Shown piece after piece: positions 38,950 to 48,139 of a DNA stretch of 64,000 nucleotides. A program made the position numbers and the translations under genes. The notes beneath the pieces were generated by a model. The model was not told the origin of the DNA. It saw only the letters and a program-made list of their open reading frames with translations, and searched no databases. The DNA comes from Nitrosomonas mobilis (GTDB taxonomy: Bacteria; Pseudomonadota; Gammaproteobacteria; Burkholderiales; Nitrosomonadaceae), in the NCBI RefSeq assembly GCF_900103035.1, contig NZ_FMWO01000041.1:1-64000 (forward strand). Reading direction: 5' to 3'. How positions within the stretch are numbered: the first letter of the stretch is position 1; every line of letters starts with the position of its first letter.

Positions 38950-40443
38950 TTGAAGCATACCTCAAGAGCCTTATCCGCCTGTCTGCTTGGCATCCTGACG
39001 GTTCCAGGTTTCGCGCCATTCTATTTTTACCTGCTGCCGTTGCTCACACTGGCATTACTGGGTATATTGCTGCGTAAAAGTGCCACCCCTTTTCAGGCTG
39101 CCTTAATCGGCTTCAGCTTTGCCGCAGGATTGTTTGGTGTCGGTGTAAGCTGGCTATACATCAGTTTACATGATTTCGGGAGCATGCCACCGCCACTGGC
39201 AATCATCGCGCTGATACTGCTGTGCATTTATCTTTCCCTGTTTCCCGGGCTGGCCGCCGGTATTGCCAACCTCACTGCTTTGCGCAGGTCGCTGATCTGG
39301 CCATGGATCATTGCTGCCCTTTGGACATTTAGTGAATGGTTGCGTGGTGTGCTGTTTACCGGTTTTCCCTGGCTGGCGGTCGGTTATTCGCAAGCACCGG
39401 CCAGTCCGCTAGCCGGTTTTGCATCCATTATCGGAGTATACGGCGTTTCTTTCCTGCTGATTCTAACTGCCTCCGGATTGGCCTGCTGGCAGGAGCAATG
39501 GAAAAACTGGCGGTTTGGCGTACCGCTGATCGTAATCTGGCTGGCTGGATGGGGATTGCAACAGCTCAGTTGGGTTACACCCTCTGGTGAGCCGATCAAA
39601 GTAAGTCTGCTGCAGGGCAATATTCCACAGGATCTGAAATGGCGTCCCGATCATACGCTAACCTCGTTGCAGACTTACCTGCAACTGGTTAAGGAAAGCT
39701 CAGGTCAACTGATCATCACGCCGGAAATCTCCTTTCCATTGTTCAGCGAGGAATTACCCGAGTCATATCGATCAATCCTCAGAGATCATGCACGGCGCAA
39801 TCAGGGAGATACCCTGATCGGTATGGCGGAACGGGGCACAACTGATGACGAATATTACAATACGATGTTCAGTTTTGGGATATCACCCGAACAAAAATAC
39901 CGCAAGCATCATTTGGTACCGTTTGGCGAGTATATTCCGCTAAAACCGGTATTTGGGCGCATCGTTGAAGTCCTGAATATTCCATTGTCAGATTTTTCTC
40001 GTGGCAGCAGGCACCAGCAGCCAATGCAACTCGCGGGGAAGCAAGTCGCGATCAATATCTGCTACGAAGACGTATTTGGCGAAGAAATTATCTGGCAACT
40101 TCCTAAAGCTGAACTGCTGGTGAATGTCAGTAATGATGCCTGGTTCGGACGGTCGATCGGCCCCTGGCAGCATTTACAGATTTCGCAGATGCGCGCGCTC
40201 GAAACCGGGCGCTACATGCTGCGTGCCACCAATACAGGGGTAACCGCAATCATCGACGAGCGCGGACGGGTGCTACAAACGCTGGAAATGTTTACGACTG
40301 GCGCACTGAACGGAGAAGTACAGGGGTTCAGTGGCGCCACTCCGTACGTGCGGTATGGCAACGGACCGATCCTGGGTCTGATCAGCCTGCTGTTGCTGGC
40401 TGGCAGCGTCACAGTGTTTTCGGCACTGCGCAAAAACCTGTAG
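38950..40443 (+). CDS. lnt: apolipoprotein N-acyltransferase
   Basis: Inner-membrane enzyme that adds the third acyl chain to lipoproteins. 497 residues: six or more membrane helices in the first 200 residues, then a periplasmic nitrilase-like domain with the catalytic triad Glu259 (ITPEISFP), Lys319 (YRKHHLVPFGEY) and Cys371 (INICYEDVFG), and a C-terminal helix. The only in-frame start that fits the family is TTG 38950. In many genomes lnt sits before glyQ, as here. Confidence 0.94.
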   Translation: MKHTSRALSACLLGILTVPGFAPFYFYLLPLLTLALLGILLRKSATPFQAALIGFSFAAGLFGVGVSWLYISLHDFGSMPPPLAIIALILLCIYLSLFPGLAAGIANLTALRRSLIWPWIIAALWTFSEWLRGVLFTGFPWLAVGYSQAPASPLAGFASIIGVYGVSFLLILTASGLACWQEQWKNWRFGVPLIVIWLAGWGLQQLSWVTPSGEPIKVSLLQGNIPQDLKWRPDHTLTSLQTYLQLVKESSGQLIITPEISFPLFSEELPESYRSILRDHARRNQGDTLIGMAERGTTDDEYYNTMFSFGISPEQKYRKHHLVPFGEYIPLKPVFGRIVEVLNIPLSDFSRGSRHQQPMQLAGKQVAINICYEDVFGEEIIWQLPKAELLVNVSNDAWFGRSIGPWQHLQISQMRALETGRYMLRATNTGVTAIIDERGRVLQTLEMFTTGALNGEVQGFSGATPYVRYGNGPILGLISLLLLAGSVTVFSALRKNL

Positions 40444-40476
40444 AATCGCGATATTTTGAATCACACGGGCAGGCGC

Positions 40477-41406
40477 ATGACCACACCAACTTTTCAGGAA
40501 ATTATTCTGACATTGCAGCAATACTGGGGACAGCAGGGGTGTGCTTTGCTGCAACCCTATGATATGGAAGTTGGTGCGGGTACCAGCCATACCGCGACAT
40601 TTCTGCGTGCTATCGGTCCTGAACCCTGGCGAGCTGCTTACGTGCAACCCTCGCGCCGCCCCAAAGATGGACGTTATGGCAATAATCCCAACCGGCTTCA
40701 GCACTACTATCAGTTTCAAGTAGTGCTCAAACCTGCGCCCCGCAATATTCTGGATTTATATTTTCGCTCATTGCAGACATTGGGGCTGGATTTGCAGCAG
40801 AACGATGTTCGTCTGGTCGAGGACGACTGGGAGAATCCCACGCTGGGCGCCTGGGGATTAGGCTGGGAAGCGTGGCTGAATGGCATGGAAGTAACGCAAT
40901 TCACCTATTTCCAGCAGGTGGGCGGATTGAGCTGCCGACCGGTTACCGGTGAGATCACTTACGGACTGGAGCGCCTCGCCATGTATTTACAGGGGGTGGA
41001 AAGTGTGTTTGATCTTAGCTGGACCAAAGGACTCAGTTATTATGACGTCTACCACCAGAATGAGGTGGAGCAATCCACCTATAACTTTGAATACAGCGAT
41101 ATCCGTTTTCTGTTACTGGCCTTTGGTGAATACGAGGCGCAGTGCGACCGTCTGATGGATGTACAACTCGCTCTACCAGCTTATGAGCAGCTGTTGAAAG
41201 CCGCACATACGTTCAACCTGCTCGATGCGCGTAATGCCATCTCGGTGACCGAGCGCGCCGCTTATATTGCACGAATTCGCAATCTGGCACGACGTGTTGC
41301 GCAAGCCTATTATGACAGTCGCGCGCGTCTGCAACCTCCCTTTCCGCGAGCACCCAGAGAATGGGTGGAAGAACTGCTTGAACAGCTCCAGACCAAATCC
41401 GCATGA
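40477..41406 (+). CDS. glyQ: glycyl-tRNA synthetase, alpha subunit
   Basis: Catalytic subunit of the bacterial alpha2beta2 glycyl-tRNA synthetase. 309 residues. Diagnostic stretches: [38 protein letters not shown], and [23 protein letters not shown] 40477 is used because the family starts at MTTPTFQE; the frame is open to TTG 40456. It ends in a 4-base ATGA overlap with glyS. Confidence 0.97.
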   Translation: MTTPTFQEIILTLQQYWGQQGCALLQPYDMEVGAGTSHTATFLRAIGPEPWRAAYVQPSRRPKDGRYGNNPNRLQHYYQFQVVLKPAPRNILDLYFRSLQTLGLDLQQNDVRLVEDDWENPTLGAWGLGWEAWLNGMEVTQFTYFQQVGGLSCRPVTGEITYGLERLAMYLQGVESVFDLSWTKGLSYYDVYHQNEVEQSTYNFEYSDIRFLLLAFGEYEAQCDRLMDVQLALPAYEQLLKAAHTFNLLDARNAISVTERAAYIARIRNLARRVAQAYYDSRARLQPPFPRAPREWVEELLEQLQTKSA

Positions 41407-43526
41407 ATTCCCAAAACCTGCTGGTCGAACTGTTGACGGAAGAGTTGCCACCCAAGGCGCTCAGAAAGCTCGCTGCAGCTTTTGCGGAAGGCATTGAAAG
41501 AAGCCTGTGTCGGCAAAATCTTGCGACGGAAGCATCCTGTGCAACAGTATTCGCCACACCCAGGCGACTGGCCATTCACCTGACGGCAGTGCTGGCACAG
41601 GCTCCCGAACAACCCGTTTCGCAAAAATTGATGCCAGTTCAAGTTGGTCTGGACGCCCAAGGTCAGGCTACACCCGCCTTGCTGAAAAAACTGGCAGCGC
41701 TTGGTGCAGAGGCAACAGTCGTGCCACAGCTCAGACAAATACGTGAAGGCAAGTCAAATGTGCTGTTTCTGGATCGCACTCAGCCGGGGGAGTCTCTAGC
41801 TGATGGCTTGCAGATTGCGCTCAATGAGGTCGTGCAACAATTACCAATTCCCAGGGTAATGGCCTATCAGCTTGCTGATGGCTGGCAGAATGTGCATTTT
41901 GTGCGACCTGTACATGGTTTGCTGGTATTGCACGGGGATGCGATCATCCCCATTCAGGCATTTGGGCTGGTTGCGAGCAGTATGACTCAGGGACACCGTT
42001 TTGAAGCCAAAACAGAGCATCTGATGATCGGACATGCGGATCACTATGAAGCACGGTTACAAACCGATGGAGCGGTAATCCCTCACTTCGACCGACGCTA
42101 TGAGCTTATCTGGCATGAATTGCAAGCTACCGCCGCCAGTCTTGACTTGAGAGTGATCGAAGATACCGCCTTACTCGATGAAGTGACCGCACTGGCCGAA
42201 CGTCCCAACATCCTGGTTGGCTCATTTCCTGCGGAATTCCTGCAAGTACCGGCAGAATGCCTGATTCTGACGATGAAGGCCAATCAGAAATACTTTCCGC
42301 TGGTGGATGCTGCCGGCCAGCTCGCCAATCGCTTCCTGATCGTCGCCAACATCACGCCGACCGATGCAACCAACATCATTACCGGCAATGAACGTGTCGT
42401 CCGTTCAAGGCTTGCGGATGCGCAGTTCTTCTTTGAGCAGGATCGAAAAACCACGCTGGCCTCCCGCCTGCCCGGCCTTGACAAGGTGATTTACCATCAT
42501 CAACTGGGTTCGCAAGGAGAGCGTATTGCCTATCTGTGTCGGCTGGCACAGGCATTCGCCACCCAGCTGGGAAACGATGCACTGGCAAAACAGGCAAAAC
42601 AAGCTGCCAGTCTCGCCAAGGCGGATCTGCTGACGGATATGGTAGGCGAATTTCCCGAGCTACAGGGCATCATGGGGCGCTACTACGCGCAATACGAAGG
42701 GATCTCCGACGCCATTGCCTTTGCAATCGAGGATCATTACAAGCCCCGTTTTGCCGGAGACGAATTACCGCGTAACCTGGTCGGGGTCTGTGTGGCGCTC
42801 GCTGACAAACTGGAGACACTTGTCAGCATGTTCAGTATCGGACTGACCTCAAGTGGGGATAAGGATCCCTACGGACTACGCAGGCATGCTCTCGGTACCA
42901 TCCGCATTCTGATCGAAAAAAACCTGCCATTATCGCTCGATGAACTGCTTGCAACAACGATCGCCATTCTCGGTGATCCGGTAACAAGCCATGTGCGGCC
43001 AGTTTCGCCGCAGCTCGCCTCGCAGTTGCAGGAATTTTTCTTTGACCGGCTCGCTTATAATCTGCGCGAGCAAGGCTACCGTCCACAGGAAATCGAGGCT
43101 GTACTCAACCTGCGACCGCAGCACCTCTATGACATTCCAAAACGGCTCGCTGCTGTACGGGCTTTTGCAGCGTTACCCGAAGCAGCCAGTCTGGCAGCGG
43201 CAAACAAGCGTGTCAGCAACATACTCAAGAAATCAAATAATGCAGATATGTCGCTGCAGTTGGCCAATCTACGGGAACCAGCAGAAATTACCCTTTATCA
43301 GGTACTTTCCGCAATCGAGAAAGAGGTCGATGCTGCATTCAGCAATGGAGATTATGTCAATGCATTGCAAAAACTGGCAGCATTGAAAGAACCGACAGAT
43401 CATTTCTTTGATCAGGTATTGGTCAACTGCGAAGATCTGCTGTTGCGTCAAACACGCCTCGCCCTGCTGGCAAAATTACAAGCTGCGATGAACCGGGTAG
43501 CGGATATAGCCTGTCTTGCTGGATAA
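41403..43526 (+). CDS. glyS: glycyl-tRNA synthetase, beta subunit
   Basis: 707 residues. The N-terminal [19 protein letters not shown] is diagnostic; the HD-like region ([18 protein letters not shown]) and the C-terminal anticodon-binding DALR-like part ([20 protein letters not shown]) follow. Provides tRNA binding for GlyQ. It is translationally coupled to glyQ by the ATGA overlap and is followed 7 bases later by the gmhB homologue. Confidence 0.97.
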   Translation: MNSQNLLVELLTEELPPKALRKLAAAFAEGIERSLCRQNLATEASCATVFATPRRLAIHLTAVLAQAPEQPVSQKLMPVQVGLDAQGQATPALLKKLAALGAEATVVPQLRQIREGKSNVLFLDRTQPGESLADGLQIALNEVVQQLPIPRVMAYQLADGWQNVHFVRPVHGLLVLHGDAIIPIQAFGLVASSMTQGHRFEAKTEHLMIGHADHYEARLQTDGAVIPHFDRRYELIWHELQATAASLDLRVIEDTALLDEVTALAERPNILVGSFPAEFLQVPAECLILTMKANQKYFPLVDAAGQLANRFLIVANITPTDATNIITGNERVVRSRLADAQFFFEQDRKTTLASRLPGLDKVIYHHQLGSQGERIAYLCRLAQAFATQLGNDALAKQAKQAASLAKADLLTDMVGEFPELQGIMGRYYAQYEGISDAIAFAIEDHYKPRFAGDELPRNLVGVCVALADKLETLVSMFSIGLTSSGDKDPYGLRRHALGTIRILIEKNLPLSLDELLATTIAILGDPVTSHVRPVSPQLASQLQEFFFDRLAYNLREQGYRPQEIEAVLNLRPQHLYDIPKRLAAVRAFAALPEAASLAAANKRVSNILKKSNNADMSLQLANLREPAEITLYQVLSAIEKEVDAAFSNGDYVNALQKLAALKEPTDHFFDQVLVNCEDLLLRQTRLALLAKLQAAMNRVADIACLAG

Positions 43527-43533
43527 GCCTGTC

Positions 43534-44073
43534 ATGAAGTTGATCATTCTCGACCGGAATGGCGTCATCAATCAAGCGCTCGATACTTACATCAAGTCAC
43601 CTGACGAATGGTTGCCGATTCCGGGAAGTCTACAGGCGATTGCTCGCCTGACACACGCCGGTTACCGGGTAGTCATCGCGATGAATTGTGCCACGATCGG
43701 GCGCGGATTACTCGATATGAGCACTTTCAACGCCATCAACGACAAGATGTTCCGGTTGGTGCAGCAATCAGGTGGAAGAATCGATTCTCTATTTTTCTGC
43801 CCTCATGCCGACGGCAACAAATGCACCTGTCGCAAACCCGACATTGGCATGTTCGAAGAAATCAGTCAACGCTATGGCATCGGGCTTGATCATGTGCTGG
43901 CCGTAGGTGATTCACTGCGCGACCTGCAGGCGGCTGCCAAGGTGGGAGCCACACCAGCACTGGTACTGACCGGAAATGGTAAAAACACCCAGAAAGCTGG
44001 TAAATTGCCCGAGGGCACACAAATTTTTTCAGATTTGGCTGCGGTGGTAGACAGTTTTGGCATTAGTGCGTAG
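43534..44073 (+). CDS. gmhB: GmhB-like HAD phosphatase (heptose 1,7-bisphosphatase homologue) with altered catalytic motifs
   Basis: GmhB removes the 7-phosphate in ADP-heptose synthesis for LPS core. 179 residues from ATG 43534. The structural zinc site is intact (Cys89, His91, Cys97, Cys99 in CPHADGNKCTCRKP), as are HAD motif III Lys101 and motif IV (VGDSLRD, Asp126 and Asp130). However motif I reads LDRNGVIN, so the general acid/base Asp of DxD is Asn9, and motif II reads AMNCATIGRG, where relatives have TNQSGIARG, so the Thr is Met50. Either the enzyme is weak or inactive, or the chemistry has changed. The genomic place between glyS and plsC is the usual one for gmhB. Confidence 0.82.
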   Translation: MKLIILDRNGVINQALDTYIKSPDEWLPIPGSLQAIARLTHAGYRVVIAMNCATIGRGLLDMSTFNAINDKMFRLVQQSGGRIDSLFFCPHADGNKCTCRKPDIGMFEEISQRYGIGLDHVLAVGDSLRDLQAAAKVGATPALVLTGNGKNTQKAGKLPEGTQIFSDLAAVVDSFGISA

Positions 44074-44812
44074 AAAGAAGTGGCTTGCGGGTGCCCGCTC
44101 GCTGATCTACCTGCTGCTGCAGGCAATCATTACGCCGCCGTATGCGCTGGTTACGCTCGCCTGTTATCCGTTGTCTCCCCATCAGCGCTATCGCGTCACC
44201 TACGGCTGGACCAGACTAATGCTGTTTCTGCTATGGCATGTCTGCGGCCTGCACTATCGCGTTATCGGTCGGGAGAACATACCCAGTCAACCCAGCATCA
44301 TTCTCTCCAAGCATCAATCTGCTTGGGAAACACTCGCTTTACAGCAGATTTTCCCACCGCAGGTCTGGGTACTTAAAAAGGAGTTGTTGCGTATTCCTTT
44401 CTTTGGCTGGGGGCTAGCGATGACCAGCCCGATCGCCATTGACCGTAGCGCGGGTAAAGCTGCACTGGAGCAGATTGTCGAGCAGGGCAAAGAAAGGTTG
44501 AAACAAAATTTCTGGATCGTGGTATTTCCTGAGGGTACGCGAGTTCCCCCTGGCAGCAAAAGAAAGTACCGTATTGGCGGTGCCTGGCTGGCAGTGCATG
44601 CCAATACATTGCTCGTTCCGGTCGCACACAACGCTGGTGAATTCTGGGGAAAGAATTCGTTCATCAAATACCCCGGCACAATCGTAGTAAGTATCGGCGA
44701 ACCCGTCAACCCGGCTGGCATGGAACCAGCTGAGCTGATCCAGAGGATGGAAACATGGATCGAATCAGAAACCGCGCGCATCAGCAATGCTGAAAGTAGA
44801 AACAGCGATTGA
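44057..44812 (+). CDS. plsC: 1-acyl-sn-glycerol-3-phosphate acyltransferase family protein
   Basis: Membrane-bound acyltransferase that would make phosphatidic acid from lysophosphatidic acid. About 251 residues. A hydrophobic N-terminal helix (SLIYLLLQAIITPPYALV) anchors it. The catalytic motif is LSKHQSAWETLA, His86 followed by Glu91: HX4E instead of the classical HX4D, a variant seen in this betaproteobacterial subgroup. The second block FPEGTRVPPG is intact. The start is TTG 44057 or GTG 44066, both inside the end of gmhB. Confidence 0.88.
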   Translation: MALVRRKKWLAGARSLIYLLLQAIITPPYALVTLACYPLSPHQRYRVTYGWTRLMLFLLWHVCGLHYRVIGRENIPSQPSIILSKHQSAWETLALQQIFPPQVWVLKKELLRIPFFGWGLAMTSPIAIDRSAGKAALEQIVEQGKERLKQNFWIVVFPEGTRVPPGSKRKYRIGGAWLAVHANTLLVPVAHNAGEFWGKNSFIKYPGTIVVSIGEPVNPAGMEPAELIQRMETWIESETARISNAESRNSD

Positions 44813-44861
44813 TCACAATACCTACTTTCGAGTTTCAGTCTGTATGTCTATAATGGAATCG

Positions 44862-44902
44862 AAAACGGCAGGCGTAGCCACTAGCTGCCCTTGACCGTTT
44901 TT
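44862..44902 (+). terminator. probable terminator after plsC
   Basis: An outer stem AAAACGG / CCGTTTT with further imperfect pairing inside (CAGG with CCTTG) runs into TTTTT. It lies 50 bases after the plsC stop and just before the P460 gene. Confidence 0.55.
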
Positions 44903-44939
44903 GATTATCAATCCAATAATGAAATGAGGAGTAACGTAA

Positions 44940-45464
44940 ATGAAGTCAAGAATATGGGCTATGACTCTGATAAGTTTATTAGTACCACTCCATGCCAATG
45001 GCGGTGGCAATCCAGATTTCGTCAAATTTCCGGAAGGCTATGAGCAGATTTTTTCTCAATACAGTGTCGCCAATCGCGCCAATCAAACCCAGGTAGCAAA
45101 GTTCTACGCAAATCAGATTGCGGTGGAGAGCTACAAGAAAGGCGAAGAAGCCGCTCCCGGTTCGGTCGTCATCATGGAAATCTATGAACCAAAAAAAGAT
45201 ACCAGTGACAAAATAATCTCCGGGCAGAATGGCCTTTTCGAAATTGACAAACTGGCAGCCGTAGCGGTTATGGAAAAAAGAAATAACTGGGATAGCGCCT
45301 ATCAATCCTCTGACCGTACCGGAGACTGGGGTTTCGCTGTCTATAACCCCGATGGTACGGTAAAAGTAAATGACCTCAACTGCGTGCAGTGTCACACTCC
45401 ACTGCAACAGCAGGATTATTTATTCAGTTTCCAGAAATTGGTGGATTTTGCTACCGGGCATTAA
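44940..45464 (+). CDS. cytochrome P460 family c-type haem protein
   Basis: A 174-residue periplasmic haem protein. It has a Sec signal peptide (MKSRIWAMTLISLLVPLHAN) and one haem c site, Cys148-x-x-Cys-His152 (CVQCH), near the C-terminus as in cytochrome P460 and cytochrome c'-beta. The beta-rich core carries GSVVIMEIYEP and a GDWGFAVYNPDGT strand, both matching the family layout. In cytochrome P460 a lysine in the first of these strands is cross-linked to haem and permits hydroxylamine oxidation; here Met79 appears to occupy that place, so a cytochrome c'-beta-like NO-binding role is also possible. Strong ribosome site GAGGAG upstream. It is a single-gene unit flanked by hairpins. Confidence 0.85.
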   Translation: MKSRIWAMTLISLLVPLHANGGGNPDFVKFPEGYEQIFSQYSVANRANQTQVAKFYANQIAVESYKKGEEAAPGSVVIMEIYEPKKDTSDKIISGQNGLFEIDKLAAVAVMEKRNNWDSAYQSSDRTGDWGFAVYNPDGTVKVNDLNCVQCHTPLQQQDYLFSFQKLVDFATGH

Positions 45465-45480
45465 TAAAAGATTGGTTATT

Positions 45481-45518
45481 TAAGCGTACATTTCCGCAAA
45501 AACGGGAATGCACGCTTA
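45481..45518. terminator. long hairpin between convergent genes, likely bidirectional terminator
   Basis: A 16-bp stem (TAAGCGTACATTTCCG against CGGGAATGCACGCTTA) with one mismatch, one G-T pair and a CAAAAA loop. It lies 16 bases after the cytochrome stop codon and between convergent genes. No long U-tract follows. Confidence 0.6.
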
Positions 45519-45612
45519 GCTATCTCAAAATTTTGACTGAAAGTCGGACATCACGAGTGTCCATGCATGGACGTCAGCGCTCTTTTTATTGGAAACAAGC
45601 AAGGCCAGAAAT

Positions 45613-46497
45613 TCAATTCTCATTTTCTTGATTGGGGAGATTAATTCTGGCGTCAATAGACTGGCTCCGAATCCACCCTGAGCGACCATCCCGAGTTTCA
45701 ATACGTAGCCAGTACCCGTGATAGGTAGTGGCAGTTACGGCAGTGTTCGGTGCCAACATGCTTTGTGTTTCTGCGTTATCGTTTGGAGCGATTTTCAGTG
45801 ATTCGTTTTGCTTGGTTTGCAAGAGAAGCGGAGTACTCAATATCGCAGAAGTTGGCTGTTGCTCGTATGATTTTTCTGTCAATCTAGTGATCATTTCAAT
45901 ACCTTCCTGGGATTGCGCGGCATAACTCATGGCGCTACTGAAATCTGCATGTTCATAAGCCAGGAGGGCGGCATCCAGAAAAGACTGCACAAGCGATAGC
46001 AATGCAGGGTTGTATTTGGCGACGGCAGACTGTTTCAGCATATTCAGCGAAACTTCAACTTCAGCGATTTTGGAAGCAGCTTCGGGTTTCGTGGCGAGTC
46101 GATATTGCTGACTCTTGGCCTGACTAACACCGCTTGCTGGCCTCAGCAAGGTCTGCTCCTGAGTTTGATCCGGATCTAGCTCTCTGGTGGCTTGGCTCTG
46201 GATAAGTTTGTCCTTTTCAGTCAATAACCGTTTTAATCTGACAATTTCATGCTGATATGCTTTCACTGTCGGCATTTTCTCTGGAACAGGAATGACGACA
46301 CGCTTACCCGGCCAGGATGCAACTGATCTTTTGGGAACAGGAGTAGCCGTAGCATTGTCGGTATTCCCGAGACCTGGTTGATGGAATGCACATCCGGACA
46401 CGCCAATGCTGACTACTATTAGACTGACCGACAGGAGTCGAGTTAAGATAGTACGCCTACGCCGCGACTGTCTGTAATTTGGTATTTCTCGATACAT
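45613..46497 (-). CDS. SH3-domain lipoprotein of unknown function
   Basis: 294 residues. A long basic N-terminus (RQSRRRRTILTRLL) leads into a hydrophobic stretch and the lipobox VSGC near residue 36, so it is probably an anchored lipoprotein. Residues 75-110 look like a coiled coil (AYQHEIVRLKRLLTEKDKLI). A helical middle part (about 140-205) resembles DUF4398-type repeats (AALLAYEHADFSSAMSYAAQ). The C-terminal 70 residues form a bacterial SH3-like domain (VTATTYHGYWLRIETRDGRS, GWIRSQSIDARI). SH3 domains of this kind often bind peptidoglycan. It is convergent with the P460 gene and divergent from the hydrolase. Confidence 0.72.
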   Translation of the reverse strand: MYREIPNYRQSRRRRTILTRLLSVSLIVVSIGVSGCAFHQPGLGNTDNATATPVPKRSVASWPGKRVVIPVPEKMPTVKAYQHEIVRLKRLLTEKDKLIQSQATRELDPDQTQEQTLLRPASGVSQAKSQQYRLATKPEAASKIAEVEVSLNMLKQSAVAKYNPALLSLVQSFLDAALLAYEHADFSSAMSYAAQSQEGIEMITRLTEKSYEQQPTSAILSTPLLLQTKQNESLKIAPNDNAETQSMLAPNTAVTATTYHGYWLRIETRDGRSGWIRSQSIDARINLPNQENEN

Positions 46498-46706
46498 AAG
46501 AAAATGACAAGCATTACCATTAATTGACGAATTATTTCATTGATATCTCAAAGCCAAGTCACGAAAAGCTGGGGGAAAGGGGCTTAATCCACCATAAACC
46601 CATTATATACGTCAGGTCATCGCGATTCCAATTTACCGTATCGACACATTTGCAGCGACTCCTTTCCTGCCCTAAAATGCAGCATTCAAGACACTGAATG
46701 ATCTAA

Positions 46707-47576
46707 ATGCAAACACTATTGCGCTGGTTAGCCATTCAATTTGCTGCCATTCTGATTCTGCTGGGAATCGTCACTGTGATACTGGGGGAAATTGCAACCG
46801 GACCAGCTCCGACTTCGGTCGAGATCCTGGTCCCAGACTTTCCGGTAAAAAATGTCAGAATAAATACGAATAATCATCATACTGTCCACGGCTGGTTGAT
46901 TGAAGGGCGACCTGGCCACGGCGCAGTGTTGCTTGTGCATTCGATGCGCAGCAATCGCCTCGAAATGCTCGGGCGGGCAAGTTTCCTTGGTAATCAAGGT
47001 TACAGTGTGCTAATGATCGACCTGCAGGCACATGGCGAAACGCCAGGTGATCGAATCACATTTGGTGCGCGTGAATCCAATGACGTAGCTGCTGCCATCG
47101 CTTATCTGCGCGAGCAGTTTCCCCGGGAACGTATTGGCGCTATCGGCGCTACTCTTGGGGCTGCTGCCATTTTACTGGCTGATCCCCCACTCAGACTGGA
47201 TGCCGTGATATTGGAATCAGTACATCCCACTTTTGCACAAGCTGTCGAGAATCGACTGAGGTTGCACTTGGGAGAGACAGGAGTGTATCTCAAGTTTTTG
47301 CTGCTGCCTTATTTTGCTTTCCTGCTAGATTTACCTGTCAATGAATTGAATCCGATCGACCGAATTGGTAGTTTACATGCTCCCTTATTGCTGATTGCAG
47401 GTACACAAGACCAGCACACCACGCAATCGGAAGCGGCACATTTATTTGTAGCTGCGTCGCCACCCAAGGAGTTCTGGGTAATTGAAGGTGCAGAACACTA
47501 TAATATGCATACCTACGCCGGAAAAACCTACGAGGAGCGGATTGATGATTTCTTGTCCAGCTACCTCCGGAAATGA
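46707..47576 (+). CDS. alpha/beta hydrolase-fold protein with Thr in place of the nucleophilic Ser
   Basis: 289 residues. An N-terminal membrane anchor or uncleaved signal (about 5-30) precedes an alpha/beta hydrolase domain similar to YfhR/FrsA-type esterases: VLLVHSMRSNRLEML (oxyanion loop), VLMIDLQAHGET, and the acid Asp235 (AGTQDQH) and His264 (GAEHYN). The nucleophile elbow reads IGATLGAA, so the expected Ser is Thr149. Substrate unknown; it may be a weak hydrolase or a non-catalytic member. It precedes a universal stress protein gene by 68 bases. Confidence 0.78.
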   Translation: MQTLLRWLAIQFAAILILLGIVTVILGEIATGPAPTSVEILVPDFPVKNVRINTNNHHTVHGWLIEGRPGHGAVLLVHSMRSNRLEMLGRASFLGNQGYSVLMIDLQAHGETPGDRITFGARESNDVAAAIAYLREQFPRERIGAIGATLGAAAILLADPPLRLDAVILESVHPTFAQAVENRLRLHLGETGVYLKFLLLPYFAFLLDLPVNELNPIDRIGSLHAPLLLIAGTQDQHTTQSEAAHLFVAASPPKEFWVIEGAEHYNMHTYAGKTYEERIDDFLSSYLRK

Positions 47577-47644
47577 CTACAGACCTGATTTTCAGCAATG
47601 CTGTCTTTGATCGGCCTTTTTAAATTCACGTCTTATGGATTGTC

Positions 47645-48088
47645 ATGACTGGATATCAACATATTTTACTGGCAGTAGATTTCTCGGATCAGGACGACTA
47701 CGTTATGCAAAAGGCACGCGGCCAGGCCGCGTTAACGGGCGCCAAAATGAGCATCATTCACGTGCTGGATAATATTCCCATGCCGGATACGCCTTATGGA
47801 ACCATGATCCCTCTTGATGCAAAAACAACCTATGCCATGCTTGAGGCTGAGAAAAACAGACTGAACAAACTGGCTGAAGTGATAGCAATCGAACCCGCAC
47901 ACCGCTGGCTAGTGTGGGGCGAACCCAAGCAGGAAATTGTTCGGATTGCCGAGCAGGAAAATGTTGATCTAATTGTAGTAGGTTCACATGGCAGACATGG
48001 CCTGGCTTTGCTGCTTGGCTCAACTGCCAATGGTGTACTGCACCACGCCAAATGTGATGTGCTGGCTGTCAGACTGCAACATTCCTGA
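47645..48088 (+). CDS. universal stress protein, UspA family
   Basis: 147 residues, one Usp domain. N-terminal YQHILLAVDFSDQDDYVM and the ATP-binding loop GSHGRHGLALLLGSTANGVL are present, which indicates the ATP-binding subclass. Expected role: stress survival in stationary phase or under nutrient limitation. Neighbours (hydrolase upstream, glgA downstream) suggest no specific pathway. Confidence 0.92.
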   Translation: MTGYQHILLAVDFSDQDDYVMQKARGQAALTGAKMSIIHVLDNIPMPDTPYGTMIPLDAKTTYAMLEAEKNRLNKLAEVIAIEPAHRWLVWGEPKQEIVRIAEQENVDLIVVGSHGRHGLALLLGSTANGVLHHAKCDVLAVRLQHS

Positions 48089-48139
48089 TAGCCAATTGGG
48101 GCAGCACGGCAATAACCGTTTCGCTACAATACACATTTC

